A stretch of 64,000 bases of DNA from Datnioides undecimradiatus (lineage: Eukaryota > Chordata > Actinopteri > Lobotiformes > Datnioididae), in contig WARS01000051.1 of assembly GCA_008933995.1 (NCBI GenBank), forward strand, positions 1 through 64,000, read 5' to 3'. Of the stretch, positions 1-11,445 are shown one piece after another. The position numbers and the translations under genes are program-made. The notes beneath the pieces are model-generated. The model made no database searches, had not been told where the DNA came from, and worked only from the letters and a program-made list of their open reading frames with translations. Position 1 is the first letter of the stretch. Each line of letters opens with the position of its first letter.

Positions 1-18
1 TATATATATATATATATA
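1..18. repeat. (TA)n microsatellite at window edge
   Basis: Simple TA dinucleotide run that continues past the left edge of the window. Confidence 0.9.
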
Positions 19-97
19 AAAAACCAAACACAACTCTAAAATGTATATACAGATATAGATATGTCACATTATAAAAGTACTGTTTCTCAATGTGCAG

Positions 98-211
98 GGG
101 TATCAAAATGGGGACCACCTCCTTTACAATGCTTTGAAGCAGGTGAGGAACGACATCTCAAGAGGGCAGAGGGACAGCACCTGGAGTGAATGTATCTACT
201 TTAAGCGTTAA
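98..211 (+). CDS. nitr: Last coding exon of an upstream NITR (partial gene, ITIM tail)
   Basis: An acceptor (tgtgcag) at 91-97 is followed by 37 open codons and a TAA at 209-211. The peptide contains GDHLLYNALKQ and ends WSECIYFKR. It aligns with the last exon of the complete NITR at 6063-8104, whose tail contains DSLHYAALRA and ends RSECVYSRVKL. Both have an ITIM (here LLYNAL) near the start and a second tyrosine after SEC. This is therefore the cytoplasmic end of a NITR whose ectodomain lies left of the window. The ITIM implies an inhibitory receptor that recruits SHP-type phosphatases, which is known for the family and inferred here. Entry in phase 0 matches the other NITR tail exons. Confidence 0.75.
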   Translation, partial: GYQNGDHLLYNALKQVRNDISRGQRDSTWSECIYFKR

Positions 212-632
212 GCGGCAGAGCTGAACAGAGTTCCCTCCGTGAAATCAGACCTATCTTCATTGATAGCTCGTTGGGAAGTTTTGCTTCTCCCTGAAACAGG
301 AACAGTGATGAAAATGCGGTTTTAAACCAGTGTTATTGATCTACTTCTGTGAGGATTAAATGACAGCTGGAGAGTAACTCATATCAAAGCAAAATATGTA
401 CCTTAGCATGGCAATGTTACACTTTTTCATCGTTGTCTTGACACGAACAGTGTGCACCTATGAGTAGTTGTAATAAACACAGTGACTGTGTGCCGTATAC
501 TCTGTTCAAAGCAGCGTTTTACAGTTTCTATGCAGTCAGTAGTTTTTTAACATTTGGTCATGTACATATTAACAGCTGTTTTCACTTTGTGTCGTGGTCT
601 CAAGCAGAATGTCTCCTTAAACTGAAATAACT

Positions 633-638
633 AATAAA
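633..638 (+). terminator. Polyadenylation signal AATAAA of the left-edge NITR
   Basis: First good AATAAA after the stop at 211, giving a 3' UTR of about 440 nt. A genomic A-run follows at about 653-670. Confidence 0.5.
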
Positions 639-699
639 AATTCATCGGGATTTAAAAAAAAAAAAAAAAAATCAACTGTGTGCAGCCTGAAAAACAACA

Positions 700-1960
700 C
701 GGGTCACCTTGTTGTGCTCAGCAAAAAACTAAACTAAACCCCACTAAAATTTGACAAGTAGAGATTAGGAGAGAGCTATTTTAGACTGCACTGTGGTTTC
801 CAGGTAGGGGCATCTCAGCTTGTTCTTAGAAAGGGTTCCAGAGGAAGTCACATTGCTAAAGGCGCTGCAGAGGTCCAGAATAGTCAGTCTAGTGGTATAC
901 CTCTAATACTGAAGTCGTTTTGAAAGAAAATACTTGAGTCTTACACTTTGCTCTTTGAAGGTAGTGGTTTTGTTGACTGCATACACTTTAATACAAAAGT
1001 TTGCCACAGGCCTGACATGTTTAAAGTAGCCAATCAAACAAGTCATAAGCAAAATACAATTCATTGCACTGGGTTGGCAGCAGACTTCAGATGTCTTACC
1101 ACCTATGTACCAAGACACATTAGATTGCAAGATTTTGTTTGCGGGTTAAACTGAGACTTCATGTTTGCAGGTCCAGGAGGTCTGTGTCGTCACCTGGCTC
1201 ATGTCGTTCACGTTGATGTCACAGAGAACAAAGCATTCATGCAGTATACTGAGATGCGCTGTCATGAAACCACAGCTGCTAATGAAAGCAAAGCTCCATC
1301 TCCAGCAGACAGTCATGTTTGACAAGGTGTGGCCACATGTGGCCAAATGTAGGCTGGTGATGGTGAATCTGTTAAAGCCTGCATTACGATGGTGTACACT
1401 GTCAGTAGAGGTGCAAGGTCCAAGGTGGACTATGGAGGAATGTAACAACTTCAAAATGCTTTTTTTTTTTTAAAGCAGCCATAAAGCATCTGACCAAGAA
1501 ACAGTTCAGTATGTATCACATGGGACTGGTGTCAATCTTCTTGCCAAATCTCTACAAGACTAACTATATATAGCCAAAATCTAGCCAAATTGCACAAGGT
1601 TACAAATACTTTCCACAGATAAAGTGTACGAGTGGGTCCTCTCCCTCTGGAAAGAGGATGCTGTAGAGTTCTTTAAAAGTTGTAGTTCCCCACTTGGCTC
1701 AGCTCATTCAGGTCAGTATTAAAAGTACTGGAGGTATCTTCCTATGTGGGACTGTCTTTTGCACTTTCGTTTTGAGGACACCATATGCGCCAATGCTGAC
1801 ATTTTCATTTTTCCATCCTCATTGTGGTTGCCATTAAATATCACAATGTTGATGACTTATTGTATACACAAAGAGGAAGCACACAGTACAGGCAGTACAT
1901 CAGATAACTGATTTAAAACCAGCTGAGAGAGGCCCAGATTCTTTTTTTTCCTTCAGTGTG
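700..1960. other. Intergenic; no gene recognised
   Basis: Short open frames on both strands (for example 1165-1473 plus and 1146-1454 minus) overlap antisense. They have no recognisable domain, splice context or paralogue in the window. I see no repeat structure beyond short A and T runs. Confidence 0.5.
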
Positions 1961-1966
1961 AACAAG

Positions 1967-1971
1967 CCAAT
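1967..1971 (+). promoter_or_regulatory. CCAAT box upstream of NITR pseudogene
   Basis: CCAAT lies 142 bp upstream of the signal-peptide ATG at 2113. All four NITR 5' regions in the window carry a CCAAT or its inverse at about 75-150 bp from the start codon. Confidence 0.4.
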
Positions 1972-2112
1972 CATGTTCTGCAAGGTAAGAGGAACCAATA
2001 AGACCTGACAGATGTGGCCACAATCAGGACAAGTAGTACATGTGACACCTGCTGTTGCTTCTGTGAGTCAGAACAGCTATTAAGAAGAAGAACGACCAGC
2101 AAAGCGGACAAG

Positions 2113-4152
2113 ATGATGGTGTCCTTTCTGAATACTCTCCTGCTCTGGTCTTTCTGTGAGTGACAAAAACCTACTTGTGGAATCTGTTCAATCTGTGCGT
2201 CTTCACACTCTTCGCTGATTCTGTCCCGTTTGTGCATTTCAGGCGTTACACAGTCAAGTGACGTCTTTCAGCCGGATCCCTTCCAAGCAGTGGAGCTCGG
2301 AGACTCGACCACTATTGAATGTCACTCAAAGAGTGACGTGAAAAAGGCTGTATGGTACAGACTGACCACAGGGAAGCAACTATAGCTTGTGGTGGCAGTA
2401 AACTCTTAAATATAATCGTAGTGTATTTGCGGCTGAATTTGGTCAGCGTTATTCAGTGAAGTTTGACAGCATCAGCAGTCACCTGAGCATATCTGCAGCA
2501 ACATGGAACGACGTTGGAACGTACTTCTGTGGAGTGCTGTCCTTAAATGACATTTTATTTGCATCAGGAACCTTTCTGATGATAAAAGGTGTTTATTGTC
2601 TGTGGTTTATCATTCTTACTGATTGTGATCATTTCAGCTGAAGAAATGATAACAATTTGGTTTCCCTCCCAAGGTGCACACATGACGAGTGACTCTGTTG
2701 TCCAGCAACCAGAGTCTGAGACGGTCCAGCCAGGAGGCTCGGTGAATCTCAGCTGTTCTGTTCACATTGGCCGGTGTGCAGCAGAGCAGACTGATGTCAT
2801 GTGGCTGAAAAACTCCCATCATTCCACTCCACAAATGATTTACTCTGCAGGAAGTAAGAACCCCATCTGTCAGAGCACAGAGAGTGGACAAACCACCTGT
2901 GTGTACAACCTTCTCCTGAGGAACCTGAGCTCTGATGAAGCTGGAACCTACTACTGCGTTGCAACCTCATGTGGACAGATACAGTTTGGAAATGGGACCG
3001 GGATTAATATTCACAGTAAGCTCAAATCCGCCACAACTGAATTTTAGCAAACGATACAAATTAGACACAAAATTCTTTCCAATTTCCAAAACAGATGTTG
3101 ATTTTTAAATAATACATTTGTGCAATTGTTGGCGCTTTAAGACCCATAAAGTAAATGCCTTTCATTTGTACCATATACAACGCAGTTGCCAAACCGTTGG
3201 TATCAAACAATGCGGCAAAAGACAACTTGTTACAATATGTTGATTAATCTTTCAGGTGACAATAAAAGAATCAGTAACTAATTTATCAATAACTCAAGAA
3301 AGAGAGAGTCATTTGCTCAATGCAAAAAAAAAAGCTATTTGCAGCCCTCACATGTTGAAACTCACTGTGTGTTTAAGGTTATGATTGTGGCTACTTAATA
3401 AGCTCTTACTGATGTGTGAGCAGGATGGGGAACTAGAACACTTAACTGGGTTATGGTTAGGGTCAGGGTTTAGCTCGTGTCTTGTTATGGGACACACTTC
3501 CCTAAAGCTTTGAGCTGCTGCTTTGGGTGGGGGCAGGTATATCTCAGTGGCAGATATCCTAAATAAACCAAAGTGGAATGGGTATTTGATTCAATGCCAA
3601 TTTGAAATCCAGATCAGAGAGTGCGTATAGTTGCACTGCTTTATTTTCTATCCAAAATTGACCCTGTCAAATGTCCTTCTTGGCACTGTGATGGTCATTC
3701 TTATATGGATGCTTTGCAAGAATCAAGGGAAAGATTCCACAGGTATTTAAAGACTACATACAGCTATGCGTCTGTTTCTTTGTGCAGCAACTGAACTGTA
3801 GTTATCTGTGACCATTTCTGCAGAAACAACTGATGGATCCTCTGGAGCCAATCAGGTAAGAGTTTGTCTCAGCACCCATAGCGTTTAAGCTGTATACCAC
3901 CTATTTGATCTGTTCTTCTTCCATTTCCAGCTTTTCAGAACAAGTATTAATCCTTTCAGTTTCCAATCCCCACAGACTAGAGATGACGTTATCTATGCGT
4001 CTGTGTGTTTGGCCCACAGAAGTTTTCCCACAAGACAAGCTACAGTGGGATACAGTGAAGACCCCATGGTTTATTCTGTCATCAAATACTCTCAACAGAA
4101 CAGAGAAGTTACAGCATTAGAATGCAGACAAACCAGAGAGAATGAAGACTAA
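2113..4152 (+). pseudogene. nitr: NITR pseudogene, V domain broken by stops and a frameshift
   Basis: The exons are signal 2113-2155 (starts MMVSFLNTLLLWSF, phase 1), V 2243-2588, I 2638-3015, a membrane exon near 3631-3756 (VLLGTVMVILIWMLCKN), a small exon near 3825-3858, and a tail 3976-4152. The V exon reads well to WYRLTTGKQL, then meets TAG and TAA. The second half (DSISSHLSIS...GTYFCG) is in another frame, so there are two nonsense codons and a net frameshift between about 2388 and 2456. The I exon is intact with six cysteines and an FGNGT J-like motif. The tail keeps VIYASV (ITIM) and VYSVIKY. Gene order and paralogy to 11446-13078 leave no doubt about the family. It could still make an I-domain-only transcript. 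From 2463 to 3019 it is nearly identical to the downstream NITR. Confidence 0.85.
2589..2637 (+). other. 49-bp intron between V and I exons
   Basis: GT at 2589 and AG at 2636-2637, phase 1 on both sides. The length is not a multiple of three, so the two domains join in frame only if it is removed. The copy at 11940-11988 is identical in length. Confidence 0.75.
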
Positions 4153-4779
4153 TGGACAACAAATGCATATGATCAGCATATGACCTGTTCAGCAAGATTA
4201 AAACATGTCAAACTAAATTTTAAAACATCACCAAAAAGCTTTTGTGACCAAGTCAGGGACTGGAGCTGCAATGGACTGCATACACCCTGCACTGATGCCT
4301 GCGGCCTAATGTGGACTATACGGACAGGAAGTGCTGATGTTTTCAAACCTTTTATCGTGTTGCATCACAGTTGCACATACTACCATAACATGGAAATGAC
4401 TGTTGTATTCATGTGAATGTTTGTTGTCTGACCGCCGGGCTCTATAACAAATATTAAAATGCACAAAATGATGCTACTGCTGGTTTGAAATGGTGTATCT
4501 AATTTTGACATGTCATTTTCCACTGGTCCCCTCTGGTCTCAGAGCAGAGTCGTTTATTGCCATGTATGTCCCCCATAACAGGGTCTCAACATTGGGTGCA
4601 TAATAACACCAGAGAAAATTAGAACAGTAAGAAACACTTATTGTCCAGACTCATGCTCAATGAAGTTAGGATTTGAAAATACTTATACAATGTGTTTCCT
4701 GTCAGAATGATGTATCACTATGACAGAAAACTGATGTTTCCACTTAAAGACAGTTTTTAAAGAGGATTGATAGATAGCT

Positions 4780-5110
4780 TTGTCCATTTGGTGCAACAAC
4801 AATCGCCTGAAGCTCAGCATCGACCAAACCATTGAGCTGTTGCACCACAACACATCAAATGTGGATGTTGCAGCAAAGAAGACAAAGACCCTGGATAAAG
4901 ACTGGACGCTTCACATACACATTTAACATGGAAGCACAGAACATCTCTAGAGTCAGCACAGTTTCAAGGTGGACACTCAAGATTAGTGTCACCAGTGAGC
5001 TATCCAACCAAAGGTGAAACGAGGTCACAATCTGCCCCCTCCTTCTTGAGTTACAGGGTTGAAGTGAAGATGCCATTAATGTCCAGTGACAGACTGTGGG
5101 TAGCACATAA
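4780..5110 (+). mobile_element. Possible LINE reverse-transcriptase remnant
   Basis: A broken frame reads roughly CNNNRLKLSIDQTIEL, which resembles the 'WC-x-N-N-x-L-x-L' stretch near the C-terminal part of Rex1/L2-type reverse transcriptases. Further homology is lost in stops. Low confidence; it could be coincidence. Confidence 0.3.
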
Positions 5111-5589
5111 CAATAGTGACATGCTCAACACTGCAAACTGCCAAAAGTATTACTAAGCACTCTGAAGTTGCAGAGGTGCACACAGGGCCTCACACAGGGC
5201 CTCACAGAGGACATAAAGCAGAAAACGCCCACCACAGTGCTGTCAAAGGCAAACGACAGTAAAAAAAAAAAAAAATCTTTGACAAGAGGTGAAGATCTTC
5301 ACAAGCCCCTCTAATCTATTTATAGCTTCTTCTAACAAGAAGTGAGCGGGGACTGAAACCTTTGCATGTAACAGCTCGCAGCATTTGTTGTTTGTTTCAA
5401 GTCCTGTGGTGACTACGGTGTGAGCTACTGTGAGCTGGTTTCCGCTGGTGGAAACTTACAACCTAGCCTGAACACAGGAAGACTGGCCTGTTGCCTGTCC
5501 GCCCTGCATGCTGCTCATGCCCTGGTAAATGCAATTGATCCCTCTTAAAAAAAAAAAAAAAAAAACCCAAACATCACATCTGGGAAAGC

Positions 5590-5780
5590 TTTCTAGTGGA
5601 GAAAATATGATGAAATGACCTCTTGGATACCTTTCTAATGGAGAAAATGTAAAGAACTGCTCTTATAGCGGAGAAAATGCAATAAAGTGCTGTTAACGGT
5701 GTATTTCCAGTTGAGAAGACCATGCAGTACCGCACTGTACTAATGGCTGACTTAAAATGGAGAAGAGGCAATGCAGAGAG
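5590..5780 (+). repeat. Degenerate short tandem repeat
   Basis: A core like GGAGAAAATG recurs with irregular 30-45 bp spacing (near 5598, 5640, 5670, 5712 and 5758), separated by related CT-rich words. It looks like an old minisatellite. Confidence 0.4.
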
Positions 5781-5981
5781 TGAGTCTACCACTCTTTACA
5801 TATACCTGGAAGACGCCTCTTTACATTTGTATGCATTCATTAAACCTCCCACTTGCTGCTGAAAATTGTCTCTTGCAGCACCAGGCGTTACGGATGAAGC
5901 TCTTTTCGAGGACCAAAATGCCGGAGATGGGCGGCAGTGAACTTGTGCTTCAACTGTTTCTAAAATAGGGCATCAAATCTG

Positions 5982-5986
5982 ATTGG
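5982..5986 (+). promoter_or_regulatory. Inverted CCAAT (CTGATTGG-type) upstream of NITR
   Basis: TCTGATTGG lies 77 bp upstream of the ATG at 6063. It matches an NF-Y site in the orientation seen in MHC Y boxes. The same word recurs upstream of receptors B and C. Confidence 0.45.
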
Positions 5987-6062
5987 CCGATCAAACACAG
6001 TCTTCTCTGTAAAGAGTGGTGAACGTAAGATTCAATGCATTCATCAGTTCGTCTGAAGCACG

Positions 6063-8104
6063 ATGACACTGTCAAACTTCGCTTTGTATTTCACATGTCT
6101 GTTAATGGCAAATATGGGTAAGTCGTGTTTTATTACTTCCTACTGCTTAATGTACTAGCAGTATAGCATAATTACATAATCATGCTATACTATAATTACA
6201 TACTATGACCATATTATTGCTTGCAATATGTTTTAAGCTTTCACCACTGCAGCTCTTTCCTCTAACATACTAACAGTGAATTATGTATTTTATGGTTTTC
6301 ATCAGTCTTCTCAGTCCATCAGACAAAACAATCAGCACTGCATTTCAAATCAACTACCGTTGGAGCCAGTGTGACTCTGGAATGCCTCTGTCAAGATAAT
6401 AGACCAGTGATGTTTTACTGGTATAAACAAACTCTCGGACAGAGACCAAAGCTTGTGTCTACATACTACAAGCATAACTCCAACGGCACCTTTCACAATG
6501 ACTTTAGGGATGATCCACGATTCTCACTGGATACCAAAAACCTGACAAGTCATTTGAAGATTTCACATTTGCAATTTTCAGACTCAGCTACTTACTACTG
6601 CTTAGGGAGCAATTTATATGACTTTACATTTTGTGAAGCCATTACCATCCACATAAAGGGTTCAGGTGTGACCGTCCCAGCTTTGGTCCATCAGTCACCA
6701 TCTGAGAGCATCCAGCCAGGAGGCTCTGTCACTCTCAACTGTACAGTACACACTGGGAGCTGTGATGGAGAACACACTGTTTACTGGTTCAAACAGTCAG
6801 AAGAATCTCATCCAGGACTCATTTACACCCATGGAGGCAGGAATGATCAGTGTGAGAGGAAAGCCAACACACAGACACACACCTGTGTCTACAACTTGCC
6901 AATGGAGAGCCTGAATCTTTCTCATGCTGGGACCTACTACTGTGCTGTGGCCTCATGTGGACACGTACTGTTTGGAGACGGGACCAAGCTGGATATTGAA
7001 GGTAAGTCACTTTATGATAAATATGGAATATAAGGTCATAATAAGGAACACTAGCGCTAATAAAGAACAGGTACCCATAACTAAGGGACTGGTAATGATG
7101 AAGCAATGATTCATTACACAGTGATGTACAAATCTCCTTAGATACACAAAAAGTAATCATTAGATAATAAAGTAACAGCTCAGAAAGTACTTTAATCTGT
7201 GTATCTACGTGGATATAGACTCAATAATGAATATTAACAAATAGTGAGTGAATTGTTACTAGTTTTGTTCTATTTGCCAGCTGGTTCAGAGTTAATAAGG
7301 AACCACTCATATTCATGAACTAATACCTAGTACCTAATGATTCATTAATATAGGATCCCTCAGCCTGGTTCTGTCTGATTTTGGGAGTATTTGCATATTC
7401 AAACGTTTTCTTCCTCCACTGCGGGAGACAGAATATAGAAAGTCACCGTTTCATGCAAACTTCTATGGTTTGAGACAAACGGCTCTGTAACGTCTCCCAG
7501 CATCTGGCTCTTTACAGATCCAGTGGACTCACCTGTCTTAGTGTATTTCCTGAGTGGAGCTTTGGCATTCAGCACCATCCTGGTCATTTTACTGGCTTGC
7601 ACAGTGTACAAGATGAGCAAAAGAAAATGCCAATGTCCAGGTAACCATAGCTCTTTGAAGCTGACAGCATGTATCAACTCAACATTGCATTTGAGTAAAA
7701 AGGCCTCTCATTTTGTGTGACGCAGAGTCTGCTAAAACATCTACCACGAACACAGCTGTAAGTATCATCTTCTAATATCAATCCATGTACAGCAATATCT
7801 ATTTTTCTGAACCTGTTAGTCTGTATACAATAATTAGCCAGAAATACATGGATATACTCTGGATTTTAGCCGTCAAACTAAGCAGCATTAAACTTCTCAA
7901 TAACACCCGGCTGGTTCTGTAAGTGTGTCTCTTGTGCTGTATCTCTTATAACAAAGTAATTTTCACTTTTTATTTCGTTATCAGCCTTGTCAAGACGCAG
8001 ACAGCCTTCATTACGCTGCTTTAAGGGCAAGCAGGGCCAGCAGACCGAGACCACACACAGACGAGACACGGAGTGAATGTGTGTACTCCAGAGTAAAGCT
8101 GTAG
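6063..8104 (+). CDS. nitr: NITR, two Ig domains in one exon, ITIM tail (341 aa)
   Basis: Exons 6063-6117, 6306-7001, 7518-7640, 7726-7757 and 7985-8104 join to 1026 nt with no stop; phases are 1,1,1,0. Residues 1-18 are the signal exon. Residues 19-250 hold both an N-terminal V domain (FYWYKQTLGQRPKL, DSATYYCLG) and an I domain (YWFKQ, GTYYCAVASCG, FGDGT J-like motif) in a single exon, with no intron between them. The I domain has the six cysteines typical of NITR I domains. The V domain's J-like site is FCEA instead of FGxG. Residues about 256-280 span the membrane without charge. The tail has LHYAAL (Tyr312, canonical ITIM) and CVYSRV (Tyr336). NITRs are fish NK-type receptors that recognise cell-surface ligands. 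This one should be inhibitory (inferred). Confidence 0.93.
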
Positions 8105-8193
8105 ACCTTGGCATGCAGCTCTGTTTTGTTTCCATGTAACAGGGCATTGCTGTGTTGTTTCGTCAAATCCAATAAGCATAGATGTTGCTTTGC

Positions 8194-8199
8194 AATAAA
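8194..8199 (+). terminator. Polyadenylation signal AATAAA
   Basis: Lies 90 nt after the stop of the NITR at 6063-8104. An A-run follows at about 8214-8226. Confidence 0.65.
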
Positions 8200-8229
8200 C
8201 TGAGCTCTTGCACAAAAAAAAAAAAAACC

Positions 8230-11200
8230 CACGCTCGCCTTGTGTCTCTGAAACATACAACTGATGATTTCCGTTTGCTGCCAAATGTCAAAGAACTACA
8301 GTTGCCCTTGGTGAGGTTAGCCGCTCGGAGAGTTTCCGACACAGGCCCGACATCACACGTACAACTTAAACATACATACAGATGTATACAAAAATTGCTC
8401 TTTCTAGGTTGTTCATTGTACCTACTGCCACAAACCCAGACATGCAAGACACTTCTAAAAGCCTCTGCAGCTACAAGGGTGGAAATCTCATAGCCTCTCA
8501 TGTGTTCGCCTCTGCTGTTTCAGTCAAGGTGTCTCTATATCCTTCTTTGAACTTTACCTATTGATCTGATCCATCCATCGACACAAATGAGCAGTATTTA
8601 GATCTTTCAGACATTCTCAAGTGTTAATAAAAGTGCTGCATTGGAAATTTCATTTAAAAATAGGAACATATGAATGATGCTTAGAGTGCCACGCTTATCA
8701 ACCTCTGAGAAAAGTGGAATGTCTGACTTCATAACTCTGATCACAGCGCATACATGACTGACAGTTAAGACCTACTGAAAAACAGTCACTTTCAGCAGTC
8801 TAAAAAGTTTACCACATCCAGCATTCAAACTATTCAAATCACAAAACCTTTTTTTCCCAAAATGATCCTACCTGTGATATTATGGAGCATCTGGTTGTTT
8901 CTGGTAGAGCCGCCTGTCACGGTTGGTGCTGTTGCAAATGGTCCCGCTTGGTACAGCTTGTGTCCAACTGAAACAGGAAGAGGAAAACAAGTGGATTGCA
9001 GATCACTGAGTGGGAGCTGGTGCAGTTGTTGATTTCATGATTAACTCAAAAAGCTTCACTTCACTTCAAGTTCAAAAGCTTACTGCGATTATCACGCGGC
9101 GAGCAAAGTCCAGACAAGATAATCCAAAGCAGGACAACTAATGTGTCGAGGGGCAGGCAAGAATCAAAAATCCAGGAAAGAACACGTGGAGATCCAAGGA
9201 AAAAAAAGTTGAAGCACTTGATACAAAGGGAACAAAGACAGCATGGCAGCTGAGTAAGGGGAACGCGCAGACTGAATAAACTGTGAAGGAGGGGCAACAG
9301 GACACAGGTGAATCCAATCAAGGGCGTGGCAAGCAATCTAAAAGAAGGGGAACCACCTAAAGACTGCAAGTAACAATGAAACAAGACAAGGGGCGACGAT
9401 TTTCAAAGTAAAACAGGAAATGACATCCTGAAAACCCAAACCAGAACACTGGTTTTTATTCTACTTGACATGATTTGTCCATGGTCACTAAAAATTGTCT
9501 TTTAAAAATGAAAGGTGTCCAGTATTCATTATTGAAATCATAAAACACATTCACAAATGATTATGTAAAAAGTACTGTTGTGGTGTTTCTCCTTACAATA
9601 TATTGAACACCTTGTTGTTTCAAGTAAGGCCTTCTTTCAGAGGTGTTGGTGTTGCAAACTGTCCCAAATCTAAATGCCATTTAGAAAGCCTAACTTTACC
9701 CAGTACAACCTGAAAAGCAGTGAACTTTGGTCTGCTTCCTCCGCTGAGCTGCTCCTGTCAGTGAGCCTGTTTTCACTTATGTTTGATGAACCAAACTGAC
9801 CCGCTCCTGTTCTTGGATAGCAATGAAGAAGTAAGACTGTTTTTCTCTCTCTTTTCCCTTAACCTCTGTTAACCCAAAATCATGCTTTCAGCAGTCATGC
9901 AGCAAGAGTTAATTTTAGGGTAGACTGATAATATGACATATCATATATACAGAGCATTTTAATATAGCAGATGCAGTTTGTTTAATGTCTTGTACAGATT
10001 GGTTCTGCCATGTCAATCTAAACCATGAGATGCTGTAAGCGGCTGCATGTGCCCCAGTGACATAACACCTTCTGTCCACATGAAATCAGTGCAGTGTTCA
10101 TTGCTCCCACAAAGATTTAAAGTACATCTCTTTCTGTTGGACACCTCAGCTCTTCAAACTCATTTCATTGAATTTTAACATGTAGGTGTTTTGGCTATTT
10201 CCATGCTTTGACAATACTGACATGCGGAATGACAATTGGAGTGAGTATGTGCTACAAGCACCTTCAGAACGGGGGAAAACTAATGATTAAACAGTAAGGA
10301 ATACCACGATTTATCTGTAGGGACTCTTCACACGTAGAGGTTTTCACAGGTGCACTCAGTTTGAAGAACCAAGACCTGACAGGTCAGGTCATGTTTAACT
10401 GCCACAGGTCTCTGCCAGGTCATAACCACAGTAGGAGAAACTGCTTTAGAAAACCAGTTTAAAGGGATTTTATTCACACAATTAATCTTCTGTCATCCAG
10501 TTTGCCTGAGAGTGCTGGATGTCAAGTTTGCACAGCTTTGCCGATTGGGTGTCATGTTTGGTTCTGTGAACCTTTCGAGTACACTGTGTTGTACAAAAGA
10601 GAATGGAAATGTGCCTTTTGACATTGAGGTGTGAAAAGGATGCGGGTACTTGACAGCCTCTTCCCCTTCCTGTGACATATTATACTGACATGGCAAGATG
10701 AAAAACAGCTGAACTCACCTCCAACAACAGCCAGCAAGCTCTCTATATGAACTAAAGGTTAAAAAACAACATGCGTTGCTTCAAATCTGCTGTTTCTGGG
10801 TCATTCAGTGTTAGACGCAGTCAAGTGGCACTGCTAGTTTTCGACCAGAATTTAATTTCGGGCGATGCTGAGAACAGTTTGGTCAGCTTGATGTGGGCTG
10901 TCACTAACACAGCAGCGACACTGGTGCAAGAAAAAGGTTCAGTTTAGACAATGACCTCCATGAAACTAACAGCACTTCAGAGAGAGTCATTTTATTGCTC
11001 ATTTGTGTTTGTTTTTTTTCTAATTCCATTAAAGTAAAGTTTGAAAACCAAGATTATTTCTGGTCAGAGCATTGTTTTCTTTTATATGTTGCATTTCCTA
11101 ATTTTGTCACTTACATTTTCTTGATTGTGTACATGGAAACTTTGCAGGAAAATGAAATCATAAAAGGCTGTAAGAGATACATTATGGTCCTTAGGGATGG

Positions 11201-11300
11201 ACAACAACTTCACATCTGTGCCACACATCTAATGTCTAGTGGCAATGCTGCATGCTGCATAGAGGATGATCAAAGTCTTCTTTTTCTTTGGTTCCTTTTT
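8230..11300. other. Intergenic between two NITRs; no gene recognised
   Basis: No open frame here has Ig, membrane or other recognisable features. Two related words, near 8880-8955 and 9597-9675 (both containing GTTGTTTC and a TGTTGCAAA block), flank an LTR-like segment. The rest is AT-rich unique-looking sequence. Confidence 0.45.
9061..9450 (-). mobile_element. LTR-like fragment, minus orientation
   Basis: Read on the minus strand, the composition and words (pyrimidine-rich, a 'CACCTGTG' near the middle, TTTATTCAGT) resemble fish gypsy-type LTRs such as the solo LTR at 32797. No terminal motifs or target-site duplication could be fixed by eye. Confidence 0.3.
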
Positions 11301-11327
11301 GACCAAACGTGATTTTTTTAGAAGCAG

Positions 11328-11364
11328 CCAATCGGGTGAGGCTGAATGAACACGATGAGCCAAT
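11328..11364 (+). promoter_or_regulatory. Paired CCAAT boxes upstream of NITR
   Basis: AGCCAATCGG and AGCCAATCAGA lie 32 bp apart and about 80-120 bp upstream of the ATG at 11446. The second contains CCAATCAG, the inverse of the CTGATTGG word seen at other receptor promoters here. Confidence 0.5.
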
Positions 11365-11445
11365 CAGAACTGTGACTGCTTTGCCTGTCCTGCATGGTGA
11401 TTCTCAGACTGCTGTCAGTGTCTCTTAGGCCACCCAGCTTAGAAC

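Noticed and set aside
1165..1473. Overlapping 102-codon frames on both strands
   Set aside because: Exactly antisense to each other, with no recognisable motif, paralogue or splice signals.
8861..8960. ATG followed by a leader-like MILPVILWSIWLFLVEPP
   Set aside because: Looks like a signal peptide, but no donor or Ig exon follows, and a related word at 9597 has no ATG. Probably chance within a repeated segment.
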